A stretch of 64,000 nt of DNA from an uncultured Collinsella sp. Its GTDB lineage: Bacteria > Actinomycetota > Coriobacteriia > Coriobacteriales > Coriobacteriaceae. Both the position numbers and the translations under genes were made by a program. The notes below the pieces were generated by a model, which saw only the letters and a program-made list of their open reading frames with translations, was not told where the DNA came from and did not search any database. The stretch spans positions 109,089-173,088 of the forward strand of contig CAUEQD010000002.1 of assembly GCA_959019945.1 (NCBI GenBank). Reading direction: 5' to 3'. This document shows positions 8,620-19,769 of this stretch, one piece after another. Position 1 is the first letter of the stretch; every line of letters starts with the position of its first letter.

Positions 8620-8691
8620 TGTCTTGGTCGGAAACCAAGACGCCTTATGCGCTGATCGGTAACCAGCGCCTGACCAATAAGGAGTCCTACC
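8620..8691 (+). ncRNA. Structured leader of rpmE (possible ribosomal-protein leader)
   Basis: Two small stem-loops precede the rpmE ribosome site: CTTGGT/ACCAAG around 8624-8640 and GCGCTG/CAGCGC around 8650-8670, ending next to AAGGAG. L31 genes in several phyla carry autoregulatory leaders of this kind, but I assign this one by position and pairing only. Confidence 0.4.
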
Positions 8692-9117
8692 ATGAAGCAG
8701 GGTATCCATCCCCAGTATGTCGAGTGCACGGTGACGTGCTCCTGCGGCAACACCTTCAAGACGCACGCTACTGTGTCCGAGATGAAGGTCGAGCTTTGCA
8801 ACGAGTGCCACCCGTTCTACACCGGCCAGCAGAAGTTCGTCGACACCGGTGGACGCGTCCAGCGCTTCGCCGACAAGTTCGGTGGCGCCGCTGCCGCCCA
8901 GCTCAAGAAGGCTGAGGAGGCCAAGGCTGCCAAGGCCGCCAAGGCTGCTGAGGCCGAGGCCGCTCGCAAGGCCGCCGCTGAGGCTAAGGCTGCCGAGAAG
9001 GCTAAGCGTGCCGCTAAGTTCGCCGAGGAGGCTGCCAAGCAGGCCGCCGAGGCTCCCGCAGAGGCTCCCGTCGAGGAGGCCGCTGCCGAGGCTGAGACCA
9101 CCGAGGCTGCTGAGTAA
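8692..9117 (+). CDS. rpmE: 50S ribosomal protein L31 with long C-terminal extension
   Basis: The first 70 residues are a typical zinc-type L31: MKQGIHPQYVECTVTCSCG, with ligand cysteines at CSC (16/18) and CNEC (37/40), then FYTGQQKFVDTGGRVQRFADKFG. L31 normally has about 70-85 residues; this one continues to 141 with a tail of Ala, Lys and Glu repeats (AEEAKAAKAAKAAEAEAA and so on) ending in an acidic stretch. The tail should form a long helix outside the globular fold. The start is supported by AAGGAGTCCTACC upstream. A strong terminator follows at 9153. Cysteine ligands point to the Zn-replete form. Confidence 0.97.
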   Translation: MKQGIHPQYVECTVTCSCGNTFKTHATVSEMKVELCNECHPFYTGQQKFVDTGGRVQRFADKFGGAAAAQLKKAEEAKAAKAAKAAEAEAARKAAAEAKAAEKAKRAAKFAEEAAKQAAEAPAEAPVEEAAAEAETTEAAE

Positions 9118-9152
9118 ATAGCTCGCCGCGGAATCGCTCGCATTCATGGCAT

Positions 9153-9195
9153 AAGGGCCGTGCATCCGTTTGGGTGCGCGGCCCTTTTCTTTTTA
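9153..9195 (+). terminator. Rho-independent terminator of rpmE
   Basis: Arms AAGGGCCG/CGGCCCTT with an inner GCATCC/GGGTGC stem, followed by TTCTTTTTATT. The inner sequence GCATCCGTTTGGGTGC is also used in the terminator at 13543-13568. Confidence 0.9.
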
Positions 9196-9262
9196 TTGGT
9201 GCAAGCCAACCTGTCCCCATTGCACCAGATTGGTGCGAAGGGGGCAGATTGGCTTGCACCAA
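9196..9262. repeat. Nested palindromic element (TTGGTGCA family)
   Basis: Outer arms TTGGTGCAAGCCAA and TTGGCTTGCACCAA are perfect 14-bp inverted repeats. Between them lies a second palindrome, TTGCACCA-gat-TGGTGCGA, and CTGTCCCC. A longer relative is at 53204-53338. Confidence 0.75.
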
Positions 9263-9292
9263 ATGGCAGAGAGACAGCGTTTGCCCAGATAA

Positions 9293-9329
9293 AACCTGCC
9301 AAAATAAACCAGTCCCTTTTTGGCAGGTT
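9293..9329. repeat. Palindromic element (AACCTGCC family)
   Basis: Arms AACCTGCC and GGCAGGTT flank AAAATAAACCAGTCCCTTTT. A close copy is at 30254-30292 (AAACCTACC / GGCGGGTTT around the same core). Both copies lie a short way before the start of a gene (secA and the serine recombinase). Confidence 0.7.
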
Positions 9330-9458
9330 GGTCGTAGTTATTACGTGGCGGTCGAGGTCGACCGTATAGGCCGTGCCTTGTTTGGCTAAAGTACATTTAT
9401 CTGTGTTTAACTCGCCCAAGGCTGCATGGCGTGGGCGATGGCCAAAAAGGAAAACCAC

Positions 9459-12265
<2,807 letters not shown>

Positions 12266-12266
<1 letters not shown>

Positions 12267-13414
12267 TGGCTGAGGCTTTAGAGGTAACGCCCGCCGAGCT
12301 GGACGCGTTTGCGGACCGGCTCGGCGAGGTCGAGTCGTATCTCCACTTGGACGAAAAGCGCACGCGCGTGACCGAGCTCGAGGCCAAAAGCGTGGCCCCC
12401 GGCTTTTGGGATGACGCCGACGCCGCCCGTGCCACCATGGAGGAAATCGCGCGCACCAAGGAAGATATCGCTGCCGTGGACAACGCGCGCGGCGAGCTTT
12501 CCGATGCCCGCGCCGCGCTGGAGCTTGCCGAGGAGATGGGGGATGACCCCGATGCCGCCGCCCTTCGCGAGGAGGCTACAGCCACGGCTGAGCGCCTGGC
12601 CCGTGCCATCGATGAGCTTGAGCTTTCGAGCTGGTTTACCGGTGAGTTCGATCACGGCGATGCCATTGTGACCATCAAGCCCGGACAGGGTGGTCTGGAG
12701 GCCCAGGACTGGACCTTCATGCTCTTTAAGATGTACATGAAGTACTGCCAGCGTCGCGGCTGGAAGGTCACGATTAACGACTGCCCCGCTGCTGAGGTCA
12801 TCGGCATCGACCGCGCGACCTTTACCGTCGAGGGCAAGGACGCATTTGGCATGCTGCGCGCCGAGGCCGGCGTCCACCGCTTGGTTCGCATTAGCCCCAC
12901 CGACGACAAGAAGCGCCGCCAGACCACGTTTGCCGGCGTCGAGGTCATCCCCGTGCTACCCGATGATATCGACATCGAAATCAGTCCCGATGACATCCGC
13001 GTGGACGTGTACCACGCGAGCGGCCCGGGCGGTCAGGGCGTTAACACCACCGACTCCGCCGTGCGCGTGACGCATTTCCCCAGCGGCATTGTGGTCACCT
13101 GCCAAAACGAGCGCAGCCAGATCCAGAACAAGGCCGCGTGCATGCAGATCCTCAAGGCTCGCCTGTACGAGATTGAGCTCGAGAAGCGCGCCGAGGCGCT
13201 CGATGAGATTCGCGGACCCAAAACCACGATTGGTTTTGGCAACCAGATCCGCAGCTACGTGCTCTACCCGTATCAGATGGTTAAGGACCTACGCACGGGC
13301 GTTGAGACCAGCAACGTCGAGGCAGTTCTTGACGATGGCGACCTGGACCCGTTTGTTATTGGCTATCATCGCTGGGCCACCGGCAACGCCGATGCAGAGA
13401 TCCCATCTGCATAA
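12266..13414 (+). CDS. prfB: Peptide chain release factor 2
   Basis: A 382-residue class I release factor with the GGQ peptidyl-hydrolysis motif in ASGPGGQGVNTTDSAVR near residue 254. It is classed as RF2 by length, by the RISP context and by its position after secA. The codon-recognition tripeptide, SPF in most RF2 proteins, reads SPT here (VRISPTDDKKRRQTTF, near 210). No in-frame TGA or slippery CTTTGA is present near the start, so the programmed +1 frameshift known from E. coli prfB is absent. Stop codons TAA, TAG and TGA are all used by genes in this window, so a UGA-reading factor is needed. The start ATG overlaps the secA stop. Confidence 0.95.
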
Positions 13415-13500
13415 ACCGCCCGGTTTATGTGGAAATGGATAAAACCCTCCGAGCAGGGTGGTTTTGTATCCAAAGCAAACCCTGCGCAGGGGTGGTTTTT
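13411..13500 (+). terminator. Cluster of three hairpins after prfB
   Basis: ATAAACCGCCCGGTTTAT (13411-13428) overlaps the stop codon. GGATAAAACC pairs with GGTTTTGTATCC (13437-13471). CCCTGCGCAGGG (13480-13491) is followed by GTGGTTTTTG. The last two look like tandem terminators. Confidence 0.7.
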
Positions 13501-13542
13501 GTTCGGCGAATCGGTAGAATCGAATACAGCAAGAAGTTCGAA

Positions 13543-13568
13543 GCGCATCCGTTTGGGTGCGCTTTTTT
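13543..13568 (+). terminator. Rho-independent terminator just before the YitT gene
   Basis: GCGCATCC-gttt-GGGTGCGC followed by six T. It ends 12 bp before the next start codon, so it could also attenuate that gene. It shares its core with the rpmE terminator. Confidence 0.8.
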
Positions 13569-13580
13569 GAGGGAGGTAGC

Positions 13581-14471
13581 ATGGCATATCGTCTGGACAT
13601 CAAGCGCATTCTATCGATGAACTTCTTTCACGACCTGCCCCAGATTATGTTGGGGTGCGCTCTGGCCGCTATTGCGACCGACCTGTTTTTGATTCCCAAC
13701 GGCCTTGCTGCCGGTGGTGTTACGGGCCTTGCCACCATTATCCAGGCGGTCGGCGCATCGCGCGGCATATCGCTTCCCGTTGGTATTCAGACGATCGTGA
13801 TGAACGCCTTGCTGTTGCTGGTCGTTATGCGCGAGGGCGGCATGTTCTACGTGGTGCAGACCGCGACGGGCTTTGTGCTGCTGGGCTTCTTTACCGATCT
13901 GTTCGCCCCGTTCGTAGCACCTCTGGCGGATGCGGACCTGATGCTCCCTGCCATGTGGGGCGGCATTATTACAGGCATCGGTTACGGCATGGTGCTGCGC
14001 GCCGGCGCCAACACCGGCGGCTCGGACACGATTGGCCAAATCATCTCGCGTAATACCTCGCTGCCCGTGGGCTCGACCGTCATGGCGATCGATGTTGCCG
14101 TATGCGCGCTGTCGGCTCCGGTCTTTTCAATCGAAAATGCACTATATGCAGGCCTTTCGATGGTCATTAGCGGCTACGTGATCGATGCCGTGGTCGATGG
14201 TGGCAACAAACGCCGTATGGTACTCATCATCTCGGACAAGTTCCCTGATATCGCTGCCGATATCATGTATGGTCTGGGTCGTGGTTGTACCAAGTTTAAG
14301 GCGACTGGCATGTATTCGGGTGCCGAGAAGCCGGTGATTATGGTCATCGTGAGCCGTCGAGAGCTCAATACCCTCAAGACGATCGTGCGCGAGCGCGATC
14401 CTCACGCCATTGTGACGGTCGCTGACGTTACGGAAGCCTTCGGCGAGGGATTCAAGGACATTAGCGCGTAG
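13581..14471 (+). CDS. YitT family membrane protein (DUF161/DUF2179)
   Basis: A 296-residue protein with five to six hydrophobic helices in the first 200 residues, including the glycine-rich GNT-like segments GLAAGGVTGLATI and GANTGGSDTIGQIIS, characteristic of the YitT/DUF161 domain. The C-terminal 80 residues (MVLIISDKFPDIA, then GMYSGAEKPVIMVIVSRREL) form a DUF2179 regulatory domain. The family is widespread in Gram-positive bacteria but its transported substrate is not established. I chose ATG 13581 because GGGAGGTAGC precedes it; a GTG further upstream lies inside the terminator hairpin. Transcription may start beyond the terminator or depend on read-through. Confidence 0.85.
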   Translation: MAYRLDIKRILSMNFFHDLPQIMLGCALAAIATDLFLIPNGLAAGGVTGLATIIQAVGASRGISLPVGIQTIVMNALLLLVVMREGGMFYVVQTATGFVLLGFFTDLFAPFVAPLADADLMLPAMWGGIITGIGYGMVLRAGANTGGSDTIGQIISRNTSLPVGSTVMAIDVAVCALSAPVFSIENALYAGLSMVISGYVIDAVVDGGNKRRMVLIISDKFPDIAADIMYGLGRGCTKFKATGMYSGAEKPVIMVIVSRRELNTLKTIVRERDPHAIVTVADVTEAFGEGFKDISA

Positions 14472-14677
14472 GGCGACCGCGTTCCATCCAAAAGACGTTC
14501 ACATTGATAAACCGTTTCATCAGCGGTTCTGCCTGCTAAATTGTTCAAATAATGATAAAAACTCTGGTAAAGCCATCAGTTTCCAGCATAATGAATGACG
14601 TACGTGCATTGCGGCTGTGTTGGGATTACCTTCGGTGCCGTGCGCATTTTGTCTAATGAGGATGAAAGGAAGGCACA

Positions 14678-15508
14678 ATGAGCGACGAAGAGCTCAAAAA
14701 GGTTGCCAACGAGGTAAGGAAGGGCATCGTCACCGGCGTGCACGCTGCCAAGTCCGGCCATCCGGGCGGTTCGCTCGGCGCTGCCGACATCATGACCTAT
14801 CTGTACTTTGAGGAAATGAACGTCGACCCGGCCGATCCCCGCAAGGCCGATCGCGATCGCTTCGTGCTTTCCAAGGGTCACTGCGCGCCTGGTCTGTACG
14901 CCGTGCTCGCCGAGCGCGGATTCTTCCCCAAGGAGGATCTCGAGACGCTGCGCCACATCGGCAGTCACCTGCAGGGCCATCCCAACATGAATGACACCCC
15001 GGGCGTCGACATGTCCACCGGCTCGCTCGGCCAGGGCATCTCCGCCGCCGTGGGCATGGCGGTTGCCGCTAAGCACTGGGGCGATACTTACCGCACGTAC
15101 GCCCTGCTGGGCGATGGCGAGAGCGAGGAGGGCCAGGTCTGGGAGGCCGCCATGTTTGCCGGCAACCAGCAGCTCGACAACCTCTGCGTGATCGTCGACC
15201 ATAACGGCCTGCAGATCGACGGCCCCGTCGAGGAGGTCAACGACCCCATGCCGCTCGCCGACAAGTTCCGCGCCTTCAAGTTCCATGTGGTGGAGCTCGC
15301 CGACGGCAACGACTTCGACCAGATCCGCGCCGCCTTTGCCGAGGCCCGCGCCACCAAGGGTCAGCCGACCGCCATTATCGCCGAGACCACGAAGGGCAAG
15401 GGCGTCTCCTTTATGGAGAACCAGGTGGGTTGGCACGGTAAGGCCCCCAACGATGAACAGTTTGAGCAGGCCATGGCAGAGCTCACGGCCGCCGGAGAGG
15501 AGCTCTAG
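14678..15508 (+). CDS. Transketolase, N-terminal subunit
   Basis: A 276-residue thiamine-diphosphate-binding subunit. It contains AAKSGHPGGSLGAADIM near residue 24, the SKGHCAPGLYAVL segment, and the ThDP/Mg site GDGESEEGQVWEAAMFAGN near 146 with DHNGLQIDG after it. It corresponds to the first third of a single-chain transketolase; the remainder is the next gene. Such split enzymes are common in anaerobic Gram-positives and archaea. It transfers two-carbon ketol units in the non-oxidative pentose phosphate pathway. ATG 14678 is preceded by AAAGGAAGGCACA. The C-terminal subunit starts 1 bp after its stop, so the pair is tightly coupled. Confidence 0.95.
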   Translation: MSDEELKKVANEVRKGIVTGVHAAKSGHPGGSLGAADIMTYLYFEEMNVDPADPRKADRDRFVLSKGHCAPGLYAVLAERGFFPKEDLETLRHIGSHLQGHPNMNDTPGVDMSTGSLGQGISAAVGMAVAAKHWGDTYRTYALLGDGESEEGQVWEAAMFAGNQQLDNLCVIVDHNGLQIDGPVEEVNDPMPLADKFRAFKFHVVELADGNDFDQIRAAFAEARATKGQPTAIIAETTKGKGVSFMENQVGWHGKAPNDEQFEQAMAELTAAGEEL

Positions 15509-15509
15509 G

Positions 15510-16451
15510 ATGGCAGACGTCAAGAAAATCGCCACGCGTGTAAGCTACGGCGAGGCCCTCGTCGAGCTCGCCAACGAGCACGATGACTTTGTGGTCCTCG
15601 ACGCCGATCTGGCCGCCGCCACGCAGACCGGCAAGTTTAAGGCCGCCTGCCCCGACCGCTTCTTCGATGTGGGCATCGCCGAGAGCAACCTGATGGGCGT
15701 CGCCGCCGGTATCGCAACCACCGGCCGCGTCGCCTTCGCGAGCAGCTTCGCCATGTTTGCCGCCGGCCGCGCCTTTGAGCAGGTCCGCAACTCCATCGGC
15801 TATCCGCACCTTAACGTTAAGATCGGTGCCACGCACGCCGGTATCTCGGTGGGCGAGGACGGTGCCACGCACCAGTGCTGCGAGGATATCGCCCTGATGC
15901 GTGTCATCCCCGGCATGACCGTGATCGTTCCCGCCGACGACATCGAGGCCCGTGCCGTGACGCGCGCCGCCTACGAGTGCGACGGCCCCGTGTATATGCG
16001 CTTCGCCCGTCTGGCCTCGCCGGTTATCAACGACCCCGAGACCTACAAGTTCGAGGTGGGCAAGGGCATCGTCATGCGCGAGGGCACCGACGTCACCATC
16101 ATCGCCTGCGGCCTGATGGTCGGCGAGGCGCTCGAGGCCGCTGAGCAGCTTGCTGCCGAGGGCATCGATGCCGAGGTCATCAACATGCACACCATCAAGC
16201 CCATCGATGCCGACCTGATCGTCAAGAGCGCCACCAAGACCGGCCACGTCGTGACCGTCGAGGAACACTCTGTGATCGGTGGCCTGGGCAGCGCCGTTGC
16301 CGACGTCCTGTGCGAGCAGTGCCCGACGCCGCTCAAGAAGATCGGCGTCAACGACACCTTTGGCGAGTCCGGCCCGGGCGCCGAACTCCTGCACAAGTAC
16401 GGCCTGGACGCCGCCAACATCGTGGCAACCACCAAGGAGTTCTTGGCATAA
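15510..16451 (+). CDS. Transketolase, C-terminal subunit
   Basis: A 313-residue subunit equivalent to the pyrimidine-binding and C-terminal domains of transketolase. It shows DADLAAATQTGKF, the catalytic glutamate segment FDVGIAESNLMGVAAG near residue 55, FASSFAMFAAGRAFEQVRNS, and ATHAGISVGEDGATHQ near 115. The C-terminal domain has the EEHSVIGGLGSAVADVL segment. The start is ATG 15510; the open frame extends upstream inside the other subunit but without a ribosome site, while GGAGAGGAGCTCTAGG immediately precedes this ATG. It forms the active enzyme with the product of 14678-15508. Confidence 0.95.
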   Translation: MADVKKIATRVSYGEALVELANEHDDFVVLDADLAAATQTGKFKAACPDRFFDVGIAESNLMGVAAGIATTGRVAFASSFAMFAAGRAFEQVRNSIGYPHLNVKIGATHAGISVGEDGATHQCCEDIALMRVIPGMTVIVPADDIEARAVTRAAYECDGPVYMRFARLASPVINDPETYKFEVGKGIVMREGTDVTIIACGLMVGEALEAAEQLAAEGIDAEVINMHTIKPIDADLIVKSATKTGHVVTVEEHSVIGGLGSAVADVLCEQCPTPLKKIGVNDTFGESGPGAELLHKYGLDAANIVATTKEFLA

Positions 16452-16504
16452 GGCGGTCTGCTTTGGCCTTAACTTGAGAGCCGCTTCCGCATTGGGCAAT
16501 GAAC

Positions 16505-16550
16505 AAGCCGGGGCGCCTTCCATGTGGAGGGCACTCCGGCTTTGTGTTTG
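16505..16550 (+). terminator. Terminator after transketolase genes
   Basis: Arms AAGCCGG/CCGGCTT with further pairing of CGCCTTCC with GGAGGGC, followed by TGTGTTTGG. The remaining stretch to 16741 shows no gene. Confidence 0.75.
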
Positions 16551-16741
16551 GAGACGGCAGGGAAAGAAGCTAGAGAGGTTTTACGGTCGGGGCCAGGGCG
16601 CAGTTGCGCAACATTCAGCCCTAAACCCTAACAGCCAGAGGCGAATCGGAGAGGATTTCGCCCTGAAATGCGATGGCATGCATCCACTCGAAGGCTCGCT
16701 GATTCACGCATCCTTGGCGGCAACGGCCCTCCTTGACATCA

Positions 16742-17995
16742 TCAGGCAACCTGATGGCGTTTGAACGTCCTTATCGCGAGAGCAATGCCCGTCGCGAAAA
16801 GCAGGAGGTAGAAAGCGGCGAGGAACACGGGCAGCTCGACCACGACAGGGCCTATGGCATACGAGACCATGCCGAAGAGGTTGAGGGGGTTCAGTGCGTC
16901 GTAGGGGAACAGGTAGATGATGCGGTTCGCGATGCTGCTCGTCATCGTCGGCACGAAGATCGGAATCAAGATGAGAGCGACGCCGACTGCGAGGATTCCC
17001 ATGGGGCTGTCTATCTTGGCTGACAGTGCGAGCACTATCCCAAGGAGGGCGAGGGTTGCGAGATACCCGACGAGGCAGCATATGAGGGCGGCGGCTGACA
17101 GGCTTATGCCGTAGGTGCATGTGATGCTGTAGATCTGGATGGGTAGACCTGCGCCGTCGGCTCCGTAGAAGACGAGCGTTATTGCCAGGAAGACGAGTGT
17201 GAAGACCCAGTATATGGCGCTTGCCGCGATCATAGAGGCCGCCGCCTTCGCGCGCCCGAGCCTTGATTTGCCGAACTTGGTGGACAGCAGGATGGCGTCG
17301 GTTTTGGCCCGGTACTCCCCGTTGAACACCGATGCGCACGTTATCACGACTGCGAGCATCGCGAATATGAGGAACTGGGCGAGGTTGAGGAAGTCCTCCC
17401 ATCCTCCTGCGTATCCGTACTCGATGGGCGTTTGCATGCCTTGCGCCCTCTCGCTCCAGAACGCCCTCTCATCGTCGTTGTACGAGAGGGCCCCGTTCGC
17501 GTCGAGCCCGGAGGCTATCTTCGAGCGGACTCGCCCGTAGAGGTCGACGGTGCCAGTCGTGTCGATAGCGGCTGCCGCGGACACGGGCATCTGGTAGCCT
17601 TGCATCCAAGGGCTTGTCAGCAGCGCCATGAGGGCGCCGTTCTTCGCGCTGAACTCCCAGTACTCGTTCGCCTTCTCCCCGTAGGGCTTCCTGTCCGTCC
17701 TGTACTCTTCCTTGACCTCGCCGTCCGGACCGACGAACTCCTTGAACTCGCGGAGCGCCTCGGTGGCCTCCTCGTCGGTGATGGGGCCTGCGAGCGCTTC
17801 CGTGTTTGCCTTTATCTGGGCGATGGCGGCAGTGCCTTCGAATTCGGTGCCCATCTCCTTGGGGTCGAGGGCGTACTGGGACGTTATGTTGAAGAAGGCT
17901 ATGACCGCGACCAGCGCCAGGACGGCCGCTATGGAAACCTGCGAGACGCGCCTTGAGAGCATCTTCTTGAGCTCGTATCTGATGAGGCTACCCAC
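16742..17995 (-). CDS. ABC-2 type transporter permease
   Basis: A 417-residue membrane protein. It begins SLIRYELKKMLSRRVSQ, an amphipathic entry typical of ABC-2 permeases, followed by one membrane helix, a roughly 150-residue external domain, then about five more helices with ASVFNGEYRAKTDAILLSTKFG between the second and third. The start is GTG 17995, with AGGAAAGGAG 7 bp upstream. It overlaps the ATPase stop by 8 bp (GTGGGTAG), so the two are coupled. The longer open frame upstream lies within the ATPase gene and is not coding. The operon order is sigma factor, membrane protein, ATPase, permease. Confidence 0.85.
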   Translation of the reverse strand: MGSLIRYELKKMLSRRVSQVSIAAVLALVAVIAFFNITSQYALDPKEMGTEFEGTAAIAQIKANTEALAGPITDEEATEALREFKEFVGPDGEVKEEYRTDRKPYGEKANEYWEFSAKNGALMALLTSPWMQGYQMPVSAAAAIDTTGTVDLYGRVRSKIASGLDANGALSYNDDERAFWSERAQGMQTPIEYGYAGGWEDFLNLAQFLIFAMLAVVITCASVFNGEYRAKTDAILLSTKFGKSRLGRAKAAASMIAASAIYWVFTLVFLAITLVFYGADGAGLPIQIYSITCTYGISLSAAALICCLVGYLATLALLGIVLALSAKIDSPMGILAVGVALILIPIFVPTMTSSIANRIIYLFPYDALNPLNLFGMVSYAIGPVVVELPVFLAAFYLLLFATGIALAIRTFKRHQVA

Positions 17996-18935
17996 GGCGC
18001 GCTCCTTTCCTGCGTGCGATTGCGTCCCGTCCCGCTTCCGCTTTCGTCCGCGAAACCGGCAGGCCCCCGGACTGCTCCTGGAAGAGGTAGAGGTAGACGT
18101 CCTCCAGCGTCGGCTCCACGGCGCGCGCGCTCGGATGCGGGCGCTGCTGCGCCACCACGCGAACAATGGCAGAGCCGTCCTGGGCGTAGTGGATGTTGCC
18201 CACCGTGAGCGATGCCGACATGGCGTCTGCCTCCCTCGGGGCGACAGTGCACTCCCAGACGCATCCCCTGATGTCCCCTGTGATCTCGTCGACCGTGCCC
18301 GTCGTGATGATGCCGCCAGCGCGCATCACGAGGATCTCGTCGGCGATGTACTCCACATCAGAGACGATGTGCGTGGAAAGGATGACGATCTTGTCTTGGG
18401 CGAGAGAGGATATGAGGTTGCGGAAGCGGACGCGCTCCTTGGGGTCGAGCCCTGCGGTGGGCTCGTCGAGCACGAGGACAGACGGGTCGTTGAGCACCGC
18501 CTGGGCGATGCCGAGCCGCTGCTTCATGCCGCCGGAGAAGGTCTTGACCTTCCGCTTTGCGGCCTCTGCGAGACCGACAACTCCCAGGAGTTCGCGCGTA
18601 CGCACTTTCGCCTGCTGCGCGGTGAGCCCCTTGAGCGATGCCAGGTACATCATGAAATCGCAGGCCGTGAAGTCCGGGTAGTAGCCGAAGTCCTGGGGCA
18701 GGTACCCGAGGCGCGCCCGATAGCCGTCGCCAAGCTGGTCTATGGGGGTGCCCCCGAACAACACGCTTCCCGATGTCGGCCTCATGACGTCGCATATCAT
18801 GCGCATGAGCGTGGTCTTGCCTGCGCCGTTGGCCCCGAGTAGGCCGTAGACGCCGGGCGTGAAGCTGAAGCTCACGCGGTCGACGGCGATATGGCTGCCG
18901 AACTGCTTGGTGAGCCTGTCAAGCCTGAGTTCCAT
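17988..18935 (-). CDS. ABC transporter ATP-binding protein
   Basis: A 315-residue ATPase with Walker A GANGAGKTTLMRM near residue 36, signature FSGGMKQRLGIAQAVL near 133 and Walker B VLVLDEPTAGLDPKER, followed by ILSTHIVSDVEYIADE with the switch histidine. After the core, a 90-residue C-terminal part (GCVWECTVAPREADA, then EPTLEDVYLYLFQEQ) resembles the regulatory extension of multidrug-type exporters. I chose ATG 18935 (MELRLDRLTKQFG), preceded by GAAGGACAAGGAAC; the frame extends 12 codons upstream without a ribosome site. It works with the permease at 16742, and its control by the ECF sigma factor of the same operon is likely. Confidence 0.9.
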   Translation of the reverse strand: MELRLDRLTKQFGSHIAVDRVSFSFTPGVYGLLGANGAGKTTLMRMICDVMRPTSGSVLFGGTPIDQLGDGYRARLGYLPQDFGYYPDFTACDFMMYLASLKGLTAQQAKVRTRELLGVVGLAEAAKRKVKTFSGGMKQRLGIAQAVLNDPSVLVLDEPTAGLDPKERVRFRNLISSLAQDKIVILSTHIVSDVEYIADEILVMRAGGIITTGTVDEITGDIRGCVWECTVAPREADAMSASLTVGNIHYAQDGSAIVRVVAQQRPHPSARAVEPTLEDVYLYLFQEQSGGLPVSRTKAEAGRDAIARRKGARRG

Positions 18936-18983
18936 GTTCGTTCCTTGTCCTTCGTTCGATGTTGCAGGCATGCAGGAGGAGAG

Positions 18984-19769
18984 CTAGAGCGCCGCCTTTG
19001 ATGGGCGTGGCGAGAGGCCGCCTGAGACGCAGCGTATGAGCCTTGACGCCTCCAGGGCGGCGAGCGCCATGGAGGCCATGAGCGCCGTGACCCATACGGC
19101 GAGAGACGCGCCCTCGTACCAGAGGGGGAACGCCGTGCTCAGCAGCCAGAGCGCTGCGAGTACGGACATCGCAGGGGCGACGCTGGCGACGAGCGAGTTG
19201 CCCGGCAGACGGCGCGCCGCATAGAAGCAGGCGGCACACGAGCAGAAGAACGGCGTGCATGCGTACAGCAGTACGCGAAGCGCGTCGATCCCCGCGAGCG
19301 TTGGCACTGCCGCAACGGAGAGCGTAATCCAAAGCACGTCGGCAAGGCCGAAAAGCAAAAGCCTGCTCGCCAACACTTGCACGCAGCTGAACCGGCACGA
19401 GTACTCCATCTCGCAGACGCGGGTCTCGAAGCTCTTGAATACCGATGGTGCCGCTATGGCAACCGAGAGGGCCGATGCCGCCATGACGACGACGGGACTT
19501 CCCGAGCGCGGGCCGATCACGCCGACGAGAACGAGCATGCATGCCAGAAGCGCGATCTGGAGCATCCATGCCCAGGGACGCACGAACCGGACCTGGCTCG
19601 CGACGAACCGCCAGAGCGGGATGTAATCCGCCTCCCTCGCGCCTCCGCAGGCGCGAGCCGCCTCTGCTTCCACGAGCAGCAAGGTGCGCTTGCGCGCCGA
19701 GGTATCGGGGGATGCCGCGTCGGCGGCGTAGTAGCTCCTCAGCGCATCCTTTAGCTTCGAGTCATCCAT
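18984..19769 (-). CDS. Membrane protein linked to ECF sigma factor (possible anti-sigma)
   Basis: A 261-residue protein with a soluble N-terminus of about 60 residues (MDDSKLKDALRSYYAADAAS) and six hydrophobic helices from about residue 62. Its start overlaps the sigma factor stop by 8 bp, the usual place of an anti-sigma factor, and its short cytosolic N-terminal domain fits that role. It lacks a HCC/zinc anti-sigma motif, so the assignment rests on context. An alternative is an accessory membrane subunit of the ABC exporter encoded downstream. The downstream ATPase starts 48 bp after it on the same strand. Confidence 0.55.
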   Translation of the reverse strand: MDDSKLKDALRSYYAADAASPDTSARKRTLLLVEAEAARACGGAREADYIPLWRFVASQVRFVRPWAWMLQIALLACMLVLVGVIGPRSGSPVVVMAASALSVAIAAPSVFKSFETRVCEMEYSCRFSCVQVLASRLLLFGLADVLWITLSVAAVPTLAGIDALRVLLYACTPFFCSCAACFYAARRLPGNSLVASVAPAMSVLAALWLLSTAFPLWYEGASLAVWVTALMASMALAALEASRLIRCVSGGLSPRPSKAAL

